35,184 bases of DNA from Deltaproteobacteria bacterium (GCA_016875395.1 VGRF01000036.1:1-35184), one strand, 5' to 3'; positions 14,487 through 22,820 are shown, numbered from the stretch's first letter. Translations and numbers: made by a program. The notes: generated by a model from the sequence alone, not told the origin.

Positions 14487-16073
14487 GTGGCCCAGCAGAA
14501 TCCGGATTGGCTCGAGATGACGATCCCGCGCACGCTCGCGCGCGCGGCGGAGCTGTGGCCGAGCGCGTCCGCGGTCGAGGACGGCGCGGGGCGCTTCACG
14601 TTCGCGGCGCTCGCGGCCGAGGTGGAGCGCGCGGCTCGGGCGATGCTCGCGGCGCGCGTGGCGCACGGGGATCGCGTCGCGGTGTGGGCCCCTAACAGCT
14701 GGGCGTGGGAGGTGGCGGCGCTCGGCGCGCAGTGCGTCGGCGGCGTGCTCGTCACGCTGAACACGCGCTTCAAGGCGCACGAGGCGGCGTACGTGTTAGG
14801 GAAGAGCGGCGCGAAGCTGCTCTTCACGGTCGGCGAGTTCCTCGGCGTGAACTACGCCGAGTCGATCGCGACGCAGCCGCTGCCGAGGCTGGAGCGCGTC
14901 GTTGCGCTCGCGGGCGTGGCGAGGAACGCGCAGCCGTGGAGCGAGTTCGTCGCCGCCGGCGAGCGCGTGAACGCCGTAGATGCGCGCGCGCGCGGGGCGG
15001 CCGTCACGAGCGACGACCTCAGCGACATCCTCTTCACGAGCGGCACCACCGGCTTCCCCAAAGGCGTGATGACCGCGCACGGACAGAACCTGAAGGTGTT
15101 CGACGCCTGGAGCCGCGGCGTCGGGATTCGCACGGGCGACCGCTACCTGATCCAGAATCCGTACTTCCACAGCTTCGGCTACAAGGCCGGCTGGCTCACG
15201 TGCTTGATCCGCGGCGCCACCGCGCTGCCGCACGCCGTCTTCGACGTCGCGACCGTGCTCGCGCGCTGCGCGAACGAGCGCGTGAACGTGCTGCCCGGCC
15301 CGCCCACGCTCTACCAGTCATTCCTCGCATTCCCGGACCGCGCGAAGTTCGACTTATCAGGCCTGCGCCTCGCCGTGACCGGCGCCGCCGCCGTCCCGGT
15401 GGAGCTCGTGCACCGCATGAAGCGCGAGCTCGGCTTCCAGAGCGTGATCACCGCCTACGGCCTCACCGAGAGCTGCGGAACCGTCTCGCTCTGCACGCCG
15501 GACGACGACGCCGAGACGATCGCCACCACCTCTGGCAAAGCGCTCCCGGACACCGAGGTGAAGTGCGTGCGCGAGGACGGCGTGGAAGCGCCGCGCGGCG
15601 AGGCGGGAGAAATCTGGGTGCGCGGCTACAACGTGATGCGCGGTTATTACGAGGACGCCGCCGAGACCGCGAAGACGATCGACGCCGAGGGCTGGCTCCA
15701 CACCGGCGACGTCGGCGTGATGGACGCGCGCGGCTACCTGCGCATCACCGACCGCATCAAGGACATGTACATCACCGGCGGCTTCAACTGCTATCCCGCC
15801 GAGATCGAGAACCTGATCTACCAGCACCCCGGCGTCGCCCAAGTCGCCGTGATCGGCGTCCCGCACGAACGCCAAGGCGAGATCGGCATGGCGTTCGTGG
15901 TGCCTGCACCGGGCGCGACGATCGACCCCGCCGCCCTAATCACTTGGTGCAAGGCGAACATGGCGAACTACAAGGTGCCGGGCAGCGTGCGCGTGGTGAG
16001 CGCGCTGCCGATGAATGCGTCGGGGAAGGTGGTGAAGGGGGAGCTCCGGAAGGTGGCGACGGAGCGGAGCTGA
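14487..16073 (+). CDS. fadD3: FadD3-like acyl-CoA ligase
   Basis: 528 aa ANL-family ligase. ATP/AMP motifs are DILFTSGTTGFPKGVM, AYGLTES, WLHTGD and ITDRIKDMYITGGFNCYPAE, with the C-terminal catalytic Lys in NASGKVVKGELRK. The N-terminal VAVWAPNSWAWEVAALGAQC and NTRFKAHEAAYVLGKSGAK fit FadD3 proteins, which activate the steroid C/D-ring propionate (HIP) with ATP and CoA. Start GTG 14487 follows GGGGG by about 10 nt; ATG 14517 (MTIPRTLARAAELW) is a reasonable alternative and nearer the typical family start. It diverges from the fadE30-ipdF pair. Its 3' end is partly duplicated 0.7 kb downstream as a decayed copy. Confidence 0.85.
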   Translation: MAQQNPDWLEMTIPRTLARAAELWPSASAVEDGAGRFTFAALAAEVERAARAMLAARVAHGDRVAVWAPNSWAWEVAALGAQCVGGVLVTLNTRFKAHEAAYVLGKSGAKLLFTVGEFLGVNYAESIATQPLPRLERVVALAGVARNAQPWSEFVAAGERVNAVDARARGAAVTSDDLSDILFTSGTTGFPKGVMTAHGQNLKVFDAWSRGVGIRTGDRYLIQNPYFHSFGYKAGWLTCLIRGATALPHAVFDVATVLARCANERVNVLPGPPTLYQSFLAFPDRAKFDLSGLRLAVTGAAAVPVELVHRMKRELGFQSVITAYGLTESCGTVSLCTPDDDAETIATTSGKALPDTEVKCVREDGVEAPRGEAGEIWVRGYNVMRGYYEDAAETAKTIDAEGWLHTGDVGVMDARGYLRITDRIKDMYITGGFNCYPAEIENLIYQHPGVAQVAVIGVPHERQGEIGMAFVVPAPGATIDPAALITWCKANMANYKVPGSVRVVSALPMNASGKVVKGELRKVATERS

Positions 16074-16129
16074 AGCGAGGGACGAACGCGGTTCTCGTAG
16101 AGCACTTGTCGCGACGAGCCGAGCCGATA

Positions 16130-16143
16130 GGTTACATGTAACC
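16130..16143. promoter_or_regulatory. Perfect 14-bp palindrome upstream of mazEF-like genes
   Basis: GGTTACATGTAACC is a perfect dyad, 20 nt before the antitoxin GTG start. Toxin-antitoxin operons are typically repressed by the antitoxin or the complex binding such a palindrome over the promoter, so this is the natural operator candidate. Its AT-rich centre stands out in the GC-rich context. Binding is inference. Confidence 0.5.
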
Positions 16144-16163
16144 CGGGTCAGGAAGGATCCACC

Positions 16164-16418
16164 GTGCCGTCCGCACCGAAGCGCAGGCTCGCACGTCGCA
16201 AGCCCGCCAAGCCCAAGACCTCCCGAGAGAAGGTCGAGGCTCACCGCCGCCGCTTGCGGGCACAGGGACTTCGTCCCCTCCAGATCTGGGTGCCCGACAC
16301 GCGCTCTCGCCGATTCGCGAACGAGGCGCGCCGGCAATCGCTCGCAGTCGCCTCGAGTGCGGGAGCTGCGGATGACCAGGCGTTCGTCGCTGCCTTGGGC
16401 GAGCTGAGCTTCGAGTGA
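16164..16418 (+). CDS. MazE-like antitoxin (DUF3018 family)
   Basis: 84 aa. A basic N-terminus (SAPKRRLARRKPAKPK) precedes the family core REKVEAHRRRLRAQGLRPLQ, IWVPDTRSRRFANEARRQ and a C-terminal DDQAFVAALGELSFE. This is the DUF3018/antitoxin-MazE-like pattern; the N-terminal half is expected to bind DNA and the acidic C-terminus to cover the toxin. GTG 16164 is used since GGAAGG lies 8-13 nt upstream and the frame has no closer ATG. The stop overlaps the toxin GTG by 4 nt (GTGA), as usual for co-translated toxin-antitoxin pairs. Confidence 0.88.
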   Translation: MPSAPKRRLARRKPAKPKTSREKVEAHRRRLRAQGLRPLQIWVPDTRSRRFANEARRQSLAVASSAGAADDQAFVAALGELSFE

Positions 16419-16744
16419 ACCGGGGCGAAGTCTGGACCGCGTCCGCCGGCGGCGCATATGTGGGCAAGCCGCGCCCCGTCGTGATCATCCAGGACGATCG
16501 ATTCGAAGGGACCGCCTCGATCAGCGTGTGCGCGTTCACAACCGATCCGACCGAGGCTCCACTGTTCCGCCTGCGCATCGAGCCCAGCGACGCGAATGGC
16601 CTGAGAGAAACGTCGAGCATCATGGTCGACAAGGTCACGACCGTCGCACGCGACAAGCTCGGGAAACGGATCGGGCGCCTCGCAGACGAAGACATCGTGC
16701 GGCTCAATCGCGCGCTGATGCTGTTCTTGGGATTGGTGGGGTAG
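16415..16744 (+). CDS. mazF: MazF/PemK-type endoribonuclease toxin
   Basis: 109 aa, usual family length. MNRGEVWTASAGG, GKPRPVVIIQDDRF, SISVCAFTTDP and the C-terminal SSIMVDKVTTVARDKLGKRI-GRLADED follow the MazF/PemK beta-barrel fold, including the N-terminal RGEVW and the conserved Arg-Pro in KPRPVVI and the Thr/Asp-Lys positions. MazF toxins cleave single-stranded mRNA at short motifs and halt growth until antitoxin is restored. Together with the Shedu gene it forms a defence-like insert within the steroid catabolic genes. The start is GTG overlapping the antitoxin stop. Confidence 0.9.
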   Translation: MNRGEVWTASAGGAYVGKPRPVVIIQDDRFEGTASISVCAFTTDPTEAPLFRLRIEPSDANGLRETSSIMVDKVTTVARDKLGKRIGRLADEDIVRLNRALMLFLGLVG

Positions 16745-16802
16745 GAATCGGGCGCAGCGTGACGGTTGGGAAGGGGTCGATCCGCGCGAAGCACTGATCT
16801 CA

Positions 16803-17150
16803 CCGAGACCGCGAAGGTCGACGCCGAGGGCTGGCTCCACACGACCGCATCAAGGACATGTACATCACCGGAAGCTTCAACTGTTATCCGCCGAGGTCGA
16901 GAACCTGATCTACCAGCACCCCGGCATCGCGCAGGTCGCCGTTGATCGGCCTCCCGCACGAGCGCCAAGGCGAGGTCGGCATGGCGTTCGTGGTGCCCGC
17001 GCCGGGCGCGAGCATCGAGCCTGCGGCCCTAATCACTTGGTGCAAGGCAAACATGGCGAACTACAAAGTGCCGGGGAGCGTGCGCGTGGTGAACGCGCTG
17101 CCGGTGAGTGCGTCGGGGAAGGTGGTGAAGGGGGAGTTGAGGAAGATGGC
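16803..17150 (+). pseudogene. Decayed duplicate of the FadD3 3' end
   Basis: This stretch matches 15661-16056 of the FadD3-like gene at high similarity, starting at CCGAGACCGCGAAG and running through ERQGE-GMAFVVPAPGA to GKVVKGELRKMA. It has lost 3 nt after GCGAAG, about 45 nt covering the TGDVGVMDARGYLRI region, and one C near 16891, and gained a T near 16943, so no full frame survives. An open frame from 16942 (MIGLPHERQGEVGMAF) is a by-product. Substitutions are spread along the length, so it is an old duplication or the remains of a paralogue, not an assembly duplicate. The MazE/MazF genes lie between the intact gene and this remnant. Confidence 0.85.
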
Positions 17151-17174
17151 GCGGATCGACCAAGGATGTCCCGG

Positions 17175-18290
17175 TCAGAAGGGCGGCTCGTTTTCGACCT
17201 CAACGTCTGTCGTGTGCGCTTGAGACCTAAAGATTGCGAGAGTCCGCTCAGCGATGCCGAGGAGTTGGTCGTAGGTCAGCACCTCGATTCGATGAAGGTG
17301 ACCATTGAGGTTTCGAAGAGCTGATCGTTCCTTTGCACTTCCGTTCCTGCCAATGATCACTCGGGCGCGAATCTTCAACGGATCCTCGCCGTCGACCGCG
17401 ATGATGGAGTTCCGGTCTCGCTCGATCTCCTCGATGTAGTGGATTGCCTGCCCGAGCGCGGCAGAGAGCTTTGCCGACGGGTGGAACGTGTCGTGGGACC
17501 GGTCGTGGATGAAAAGCGTCTCGGCCGGTTTCTTGATCTCAACGACTTCGAGGTAGGAGTCGACAGTTCGCCTGAGCATGTAGTCCTGCTCGCTGTCTCG
17601 AGTCCACCCTCGCCGATCAAGCAGCTCGCTGTACTCGCTCCCGAACATCCAAGGGTGATTCCGGAGATGCGCCTGCAATGCAGGCTCCAGCGTATCCCTC
17701 GCAGCAATCAAGCTCCGCAGCTCGGAGCATGCCCTCTCGTACTCGACCATCCGCGCGGCAAGACCGATGTGCCGCACCGCATCGGCGTTCCCGCCCTGGA
17801 AGGCGGCGACGAACTCGTCCGCGACGGAGGGCGAACCTTCAAGTTGGGACAAGATCGTTCGGACGAGAGCCAGCTTGTCGGAGGAAGCCAGGTTTGGCAG
17901 GGCGGTCAGCAACCGCTCAAGCCTTGCGTAGTCGTCTGAGCCGACAATGTGCACATCGCCAGATTTCTCAGAGAGGCTGCCCTCCATGAACGCCTTGAGA
18001 AACCTGAAGAGCCGCTCGATCTCGTTGGGGTCATCGCCCTCGAGACGGATCGACTTCTCTGGCTTCGCGAACCAGCCGGCCTTTCGGCGATCGATCGAGT
18101 CGATCCGGAGCGAGTAGTGATGGGAGGCGCTTGTTTTGGGATCGAGGATCTCGAACAAAGTCGCGATTCGAAAGGTCCTCGGGCCGTCCTTCAGGATTGC
18201 CTGCTGTACCCGCCCGACGTTCGGGTTCGTGTAGCTCTCGCGGATTCGAACCTTGACATCATCGAGCGACGCATCCCGAGGAAGCGGCAT
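17175..18290 (-). CDS. sduA: Shedu anti-phage nuclease (SduA, DUF4263)
   Basis: 371 aa. The C-terminal half has the Shedu/DUF4263 PD-(D/E)xK nuclease pattern: LQAHLRNHPWMFGSEYSELL, then D236 (EQDYML), E251-I-K253 in YLEVVEIKKP, and the trailing helix HPSAKLSAALGQAIHYIEEI (Gln281, Tyr285). The N-terminal ~190 residues are the variable sensor region. Shedu proteins are single-gene phage-defence nucleases. ATG 18290 is chosen over 18353 because GGGAGG lies 8 nt upstream, inside the end of the flavoprotein gene, leaving a 1-nt gap after that stop. Composition is clearly less GC-rich than the neighbours, supporting recent acquisition. Confidence 0.85.
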   Translation of the reverse strand: MPLPRDASLDDVKVRIRESYTNPNVGRVQQAILKDGPRTFRIATLFEILDPKTSASHHYSLRIDSIDRRKAGWFAKPEKSIRLEGDDPNEIERLFRFLKAFMEGSLSEKSGDVHIVGSDDYARLERLLTALPNLASSDKLALVRTILSQLEGSPSVADEFVAAFQGGNADAVRHIGLAARMVEYERACSELRSLIAARDTLEPALQAHLRNHPWMFGSEYSELLDRRGWTRDSEQDYMLRRTVDSYLEVVEIKKPAETLFIHDRSHDTFHPSAKLSAALGQAIHYIEEIERDRNSIIAVDGEDPLKIRARVIIGRNGSAKERSALRNLNGHLHRIEVLTYDQLLGIAERTLAIFRSQAHTTDVEVENEPPF

Positions 18291-18291
18291 T

Positions 18292-19695
18292 TCAGGCGAC
18301 CTCCCCTCGATGCGCCGCACTCCTCCCCGCCACTCTCCCGAACACCACCGCATTCGCGATCGAGTTGCCGCCGCCCACGTAGCGTTCCCCTAACACGTTG
18401 CCCGTCACCTCCCCCGCGGCGAACAGGCCGGGGATCGGGCGCTCGTTCTGGTCGAGCACGCGCGCGTCGGGGGTGATGCGCGGGCCGCAGCTGGTGAGGC
18501 ACACGATCGCGGGGCGGATCTCGGCGGCGTAGAACGGCGGCGTCGCAATCGGGCGCAGCTCGCGCGCGTCCTTGAAGAACGCGCTGTCGCGGCCGGCGGC
18601 GCAGTCGGCGTTGTATCGCGACACGGTGCTCGCCAGCGCGGCGGGCGCGATGCCGGCGCGCTTCGCGAGCGCTTCGAGGGAGTCCGCTCGATGCAGCTTG
18701 CCCGCGTTGGCTTCGCGCTCGAGAACTTCGGCGACCCAGTTGAGCGGGATCACGCCGCTCGCGAAGGCGTCGGCGAGATCCGGGCTCGGCTTCGCCGCGG
18801 CGCGCGTCGCCTCGTCGAAGATCGCCCAGCAGCGGCCGCCCTGTTCCTTGATCACGCCCGCCATCACGGCGTACGCCGCCATCTCGTTCACGAAGCGGCG
18901 GCCGTCGGGGTTGACGTAGACGATCCAGCCGGGCACGTGGGCTTCGAGCTGTTTCGAGAATCCGGGAGTTGTTAGGAGCAGGCCGCGGCCGTGGCCGCCG
19001 ATCGAGGCGCCGACTTGTTGGGACATGGTGAGGCCGTCGCCCACGCACGTTGGCGCGGAGATGCACCACGACCAGTCGCCGCTCGCGACGCCGTCTGGGT
19101 AGTAGCGCGCGAGCAGGTCCGCGTTCTGGCCGAAGCCGCCACTCGCGAGCACGACGCTGCGCGCGGTGGCGTCCTCGCCGTTCGCGCGCACGCCGCGCAC
19201 GGCGCCGTCGCGGAATAACAACTGCTCCACGCGATTGCCGAGCGCGAGATCGATGGGGCGTGCGCGTATGGCGCGCTCGAGCGCGGCGGCGATCGCGGCG
19301 CCGTTGCCGCGCGCCGCGTGCCCGCGCGCGACGCTCTCGACGCCGCTCACGTAGAGATCGCGCGCGCGAAACTCGACGCCGAGCGAGATCAGCCACTCGA
19401 CGCCGGGCGCAGCCTCGTCGCAGAGCACGCGCACGACCCCCGGGTCGACGCGGTGCTGATTCAGCGTGAGGTAGTACTCGTACATCGCGTCGGCGCTGTC
19501 GGCCGCGATGCCCGCCGCGCGCTGTACCGAAGTGCCGGCGGCGTAGTAGACGCCGCCCGAGATCGCGGTCGAGCCGCCGAGCGCGCCCGCGGCTTCGACG
19601 AGCAGCACGCGCGCGCCGGCGTCGTGCGCCTCGACAGCCGCGCACATGCCCGCTCCGCCGCCGCCGATCACGATCACGTCGTAGTCGTTCGCCAT
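18292..19695 (-). CDS. FAD-dependent dehydrogenase (fumarate reductase/3-ketosteroid dehydrogenase superfamily)
   Basis: 467 aa. N-terminal FAD-binding VIVIGGGGAGMCAAVEAHDA with LLVEAAGALGGSTAISGGV, a central capping domain, and the C-terminal GLFAAGEVTGNVLGERYVGG-GNSIANAVVFGR typical of the FrdA/KstD group. It is shorter than classical KstD (about 510-560 aa), so it could be a delta-dehydrogenase or ene-reductase acting on steroid or related cyclic ketones. ATG 19695 gives the normal MANDYDVIVIGGG start; the frame upstream runs through the 29-bp repeats and is not coding. It diverges from a CoA ligase and is directly followed by the Shedu gene on the same strand. Confidence 0.85.
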   Translation of the reverse strand: MANDYDVIVIGGGGAGMCAAVEAHDAGARVLLVEAAGALGGSTAISGGVYYAAGTSVQRAAGIAADSADAMYEYYLTLNQHRVDPGVVRVLCDEAAPGVEWLISLGVEFRARDLYVSGVESVARGHAARGNGAAIAAALERAIRARPIDLALGNRVEQLLFRDGAVRGVRANGEDATARSVVLASGGFGQNADLLARYYPDGVASGDWSWCISAPTCVGDGLTMSQQVGASIGGHGRGLLLTTPGFSKQLEAHVPGWIVYVNPDGRRFVNEMAAYAVMAGVIKEQGGRCWAIFDEATRAAAKPSPDLADAFASGVIPLNWVAEVLEREANAGKLHRADSLEALAKRAGIAPAALASTVSRYNADCAAGRDSAFFKDARELRPIATPPFYAAEIRPAIVCLTSCGPRITPDARVLDQNERPIPGLFAAGEVTGNVLGERYVGGGNSIANAVVFGRVAGRSAAHRGEVA

Positions 19696-19732
19696 GGGCC
19701 GATGGTACGTCGGTCGGGCGATGTGCGGCGGT

Positions 19733-19814
19733 GTGCATGTACGTCCCCAGTGCGCGTAGATGTGCACGTACGTCCCGAGTGCGCGCCCTTGTGCGGGTAC
19801 GTCCCCGGTGCGCG
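19733..19814. repeat. REP-like array, three direct units, 29-bp period (cluster 2)
   Basis: Units begin at 19733, 19762 and 19791, an exact 29-bp period, each reading roughly GTGCNNGTACGTCCC followed by NGGTGCGCG and 4-5 variable bases. It lies in the 133-bp divergent promoter region of the flavoprotein and CoA-ligase genes and ends 15 nt before the ligase ATG. The unvarying unit and only 4-nt spacers rule out CRISPR. It shares the unit with the arrays at 4286 and 29859. Confidence 0.8.
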
Positions 19815-19828
19815 ACGCTGCCTCGCTC

Positions 19829-21373
19829 ATGCCCGCGCTCACGCACGTCACCGATCTCTGGCCGCTGCTCGAAGCGCGCGCCGCCGAGACGCCCGATGCG
19901 CTGTTCGCGCTCGACGAGCGCGGCCGCACGCTCTCGTTCGCGCAGTACCGCGACGCCGCGCTGCGCTGCGCCGCGGGGCTCGCGCGGCTCGGCGTCGCGC
20001 GCGACGTGCCCGTGTCGTGGCAGCTGCCGACGCGCATCGATGCGCTCGTGCTCACGGCCGCGCTCGCGCGGCTCGGCGCGGTGCAGAACCCGATCCTGCC
20101 GATCCTGCGCGAGCGCGAGGTCGCGTTCATCACGCGGCAGATCGGCGCACGCTGGCTGTTCGTGCCGCGCGTGTTTCGCGGCTTCGACTTCGAGGCGATG
20201 GCGACGCAGCTTGCGACATTTCGGCCCGGCCAAAATGTCCACTGCATCGACGACGGCTTGCCCGAGGGCGATCCCGCGTCGCTCCCGCCCGCGCCAGTCG
20301 TTACGGAACCCGCTACCGCGCCGGTGCGCTGGATCCTCTACAGCTCGGGCACCACCGCCGACCCGAAGGGCGCGCGGCACACCGACCACTCCGTCGCGTT
20401 CCCCGGCCGCGCGATGTGCGAGGTGCAGGCGCTGCGCGCGGACGACCGCGTCGCGCTCGTCTTCCCCGTCACGCACGTGGGCGGCGTGAACTGGCTCGTG
20501 GGCTCGCTGATGTTCGGCTTCACGCTGCTCGTTGTGGAGATCTTCGACGCGAAGCGCACGCCGCTCTGGCTCGCCGAGCAGCGCGCGACACAGCTCGGCG
20601 CGGGCACCGTGTTCCATCAGGCGTATCTCGCCGCGCAGCGCGAGCACGGCGCGCAGCGCCTGTTCGCAAACGTGCGCGGCTACCCCGGAGGCGGCGCGCC
20701 GAAGCCGCCGCAGCTGTTCTGGGATCTGCTCGCGGAGACGGGCGCCGCGATTCACTCCGGTTACGGGCTCACCGAGCATCCCATCGCCGTGATGGGCGGC
20801 GTGACCGACGCGCCAGAGAAGCTCGCGACGACCGAGGGTCGCGCGACGCCTGGAACGGAGCTGCGCATCGTGAAGCTCGATGGCGCGGAGGCCGCGCGCG
20901 GTGAGGAAGGCGAGGTGCGCGTGCGCGGGCCGCACCTGTTTCGCGGCTACGTCGATGCCGCGCTCGATCGCGACGCGTTCGACGAGCGCGGCTTCCTGCG
21001 CACGGGCGATCTCGGCGTGCTCGACGCCGAGGGCTACCTCGCGATCACCGGGCGGCTCAAGGACATCATCATCCGCAAGGGCGAGAACATCTCCGCGAAG
21101 GAGATCGAGGATCACCTTCACACGCATCCAGCTGTTAGGGAAGCCGCGGTGGTCGGCCTCGCGGACGCGGTGCGCGGCGAGCGCGTGTGCGCAGTGATCG
21201 TGGCGCGCGAGGGCGCGGCACCGCTCGCGCTCGCCGCGGTCGCGGCGTTTCTACGCGAGCGCGGCGTCGCGACGTACAAGCTGCCCGAGCAGGTGGAGCA
21301 CGTGGCGGAGCTACCGCGGAATCCGTCGGGGAAGGTGCTGAAGCGGGAGTTGAAGCAGCGCTACGAGCGCTGA
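19829..21373 (+). CDS. AMP-dependent acyl-CoA ligase
   Basis: 514 aa ANL-superfamily ligase. Motifs: WILYSSGTTADPKGARHT (P-loop-like A3), HSGYGLTEHPIAV (A5), FLRTGDLGV (A7), ITGRLKDIIIRKGENISAKE (A8) and a C-terminal catalytic Lys in NPSGKVLKRELKQ. It resembles cyclohexanecarboxylate-CoA-ligase-like and FadD-type enzymes acting on cyclic or bulky acids, which fits the surrounding steroid genes; the substrate is not certain. ATG 19829 (MPALTHVTDLWPLLEARAAE) is chosen because the longer frame reads through the upstream 29-bp repeats. The 3' end overlaps that of the convergent hydrolase gene by 13 nt. Confidence 0.87.
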   Translation: MPALTHVTDLWPLLEARAAETPDALFALDERGRTLSFAQYRDAALRCAAGLARLGVARDVPVSWQLPTRIDALVLTAALARLGAVQNPILPILREREVAFITRQIGARWLFVPRVFRGFDFEAMATQLATFRPGQNVHCIDDGLPEGDPASLPPAPVVTEPATAPVRWILYSSGTTADPKGARHTDHSVAFPGRAMCEVQALRADDRVALVFPVTHVGGVNWLVGSLMFGFTLLVVEIFDAKRTPLWLAEQRATQLGAGTVFHQAYLAAQREHGAQRLFANVRGYPGGGAPKPPQLFWDLLAETGAAIHSGYGLTEHPIAVMGGVTDAPEKLATTEGRATPGTELRIVKLDGAEAARGEEGEVRVRGPHLFRGYVDAALDRDAFDERGFLRTGDLGVLDAEGYLAITGRLKDIIIRKGENISAKEIEDHLHTHPAVREAAVVGLADAVRGERVCAVIVAREGAAPLALAAVAAFLRERGVATYKLPEQVEHVAELPRNPSGKVLKRELKQRYER

Positions 21374-22341
21374 GCGAGCAGCGCCTCGCGCCAGAACCGC
21401 AGCATGTCCGCGCGGAACTCCGCCGCGAGCGTTCCCTCCGTGCCGATCCGCGCGCCTCGCTTCCCGTAGCCCGCCTTCATCGCGTAGATCATCAGCTCGC
21501 GATCCGTCAGCGCGGGATCCGGCTTGTTTGTTAGGGGATGCACGAACGCGCCGTCGTCCGCGAGGTACGCGGTCGGTGCAGCAGGCGCGACCGAGGCGTC
21601 GGCGACGAGCTCGATCTTCGTCTCGCGATCGAAGCTGTGCTGCGCGCCGTCGAAGATGCGCAGGCTCGCATCGCCACCGCGCAGCTGCATCGCGTGAATC
21701 TGCGCCTGCACTTGTTGGGGCAGGCACCACTCGTCGCGGTCGCCGATGACGGCGCGTAGGCGGGTGCGGCCGATCGCGGGATCGAGGAACTGGTGGCCGC
21801 ACCATGGATACGCGGCGTAGGCGGCGGCGAGTCCACGACCCGCGCCGGCGACCGCATCGGCGAAGCGCCTCATCGAGGCGGTGACGACCGCGGAGCCGCC
21901 GCGACTGTGGCCTTGCGCGCCGATGCGCGCGGCGTCTACGTCGGCGCGGCGCGCGAGGGCTTCGTATGCGGCGAGCACGTCGTACGCGCTCGCGGCGAAC
22001 GAGTACTGCGTTTGGTTCGCGACCGTCGACGTGACGCTGCGCGCGCCGAAGGGGTCGATCACGAACGCGGCGATGCCTTCGCTCGTGAGCGCTTCGGCGT
22101 GGGCGAGGTGCGATGGCGCGACGCCGAGGCTGCCCGGCACGACGACCACTGCCGGGGTCGCGCCGGTGGCGCGCGGCGGCCGGAAGAGCTTGCCGTCGAT
22201 TGCGCGCCGCGGGAGCGCACGCGGCGACGCGATCGCCGCGCGGTAGTTGGCGGGATCGGCGCTGTCGACTTCGACGTGTTCACCACGCGCGCCGTTCGCG
22301 AAAACGATCTCGCGGTCTCGAAAGCGGGCCTCGCCGTTCAT
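21361..22341 (-). CDS. Dienelactone-hydrolase-like alpha/beta hydrolase
   Basis: 326 aa. PAVVVVPGSLGVAPSHLAHA (oxyanion region), nucleophile elbow GAQGHSRGGSAVV with Ser in GHSRG, acid in VIGDRDEWC, and His in GAQHSFD, giving a complete Ser-Asp-His triad. The middle motif IDPFGARS is characteristic of the DLH-like hydrolases. Start ATG 22341 follows GGAGGA. The protein probably hydrolyses an ester, lactone or similar bond; no secretion signal is seen, so it is cytoplasmic. It may serve ring-opening steps in the neighbouring catabolic genes, but this is only positional inference. Confidence 0.83.
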   Translation of the reverse strand: MNGEARFRDREIVFANGARGEHVEVDSADPANYRAAIASPRALPRRAIDGKLFRPPRATGATPAVVVVPGSLGVAPSHLAHAEALTSEGIAAFVIDPFGARSVTSTVANQTQYSFAASAYDVLAAYEALARRADVDAARIGAQGHSRGGSAVVTASMRRFADAVAGAGRGLAAAYAAYPWCGHQFLDPAIGRTRLRAVIGDRDEWCLPQQVQAQIHAMQLRGGDASLRIFDGAQHSFDRETKIELVADASVAPAAPTAYLADDGAFVHPLTNKPDPALTDRELMIYAMKAGYGKRGARIGTEGTLAAEFRADMLRFWREALLAQRS

Positions 22342-22427
22342 GGCTCCTCCGAGCGCGAGGGTGCGGCGAAGCGACGGCGAATGCGAGCAGTTGAGAGAAG
22401 CGCACGCGGCGTGAGAAGCTGCGTGCA

Positions 22428-22820
22428 ATGCCGCGTCACTCACATCCCGCGCTGCTCGTTCTCGGCCTCGTGACCGCTGCCGGCGCCATCCCACATGCGA
22501 TCGGCGGCTGGCCGCCAGCCGCCGTGGCACTAGGGACCGCCGGCGTAGATCCAGATCTCATCGGCGGCATCGCCGCGGGCTGGTACTTCGGCAGCGCCGC
22601 GATGCTCGCATTCGGCGCGATCGTCGTGCTCGCGTGGCGCGACGCACGCGCGGGCGGCGACTTCGGCTGGCGGGCGGCGCTCGCGGTGGCGGCGACGTAT
22701 CTCGCGTTCGGTCTCGGGGCTCTCGCAGTGCGCGGCGTGAGGCCGCACTTCCTCGGCTTCGTCGCGATCGGCGCGGGGCTCGCGTGGACTTCGCTGCGCG
22801 CGAGGCCGGGTCGCAGCTAG
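22428..22820 (+). CDS. Small four-helix membrane protein, unknown
   Basis: 130 aa, not recognised. Hydrophobic segments in order: ALLVLGLVTAAGAIPHAIGG, LIGGIAAGWYFGSAAMLAFG-AIVVLAW, ALAVAATYLAFGLGALAV and FLGFVAIGAGLAW, so about four transmembrane helices with short loops. It diverges from the hydrolase gene (86-nt gap). Its TAG stop shares the CTAG tetranucleotide with the TAG of the convergent nitronate-monooxygenase-like gene. No catalytic residues are evident. Confidence 0.7.
   Translation: MPRHSHPALLVLGLVTAAGAIPHAIGGWPPAAVALGTAGVDPDLIGGIAAGWYFGSAAMLAFGAIVVLAWRDARAGGDFGWRAALAVAATYLAFGLGALAVRGVRPHFLGFVAIGAGLAWTSLRARPGRS

Noticed and set aside
16942-17223. 93-aa open frame as a small gene
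   Set aside because: It is the surviving in-frame part of the decayed FadD3 3'-end copy, with a random C-terminal tail overlapping the Shedu 3' end.
22817-22820. Shared CTAG stop codons as a regulatory feature
   Set aside because: Convergent TAG stops on a palindromic CTAG can arise by chance; no added structure was seen.
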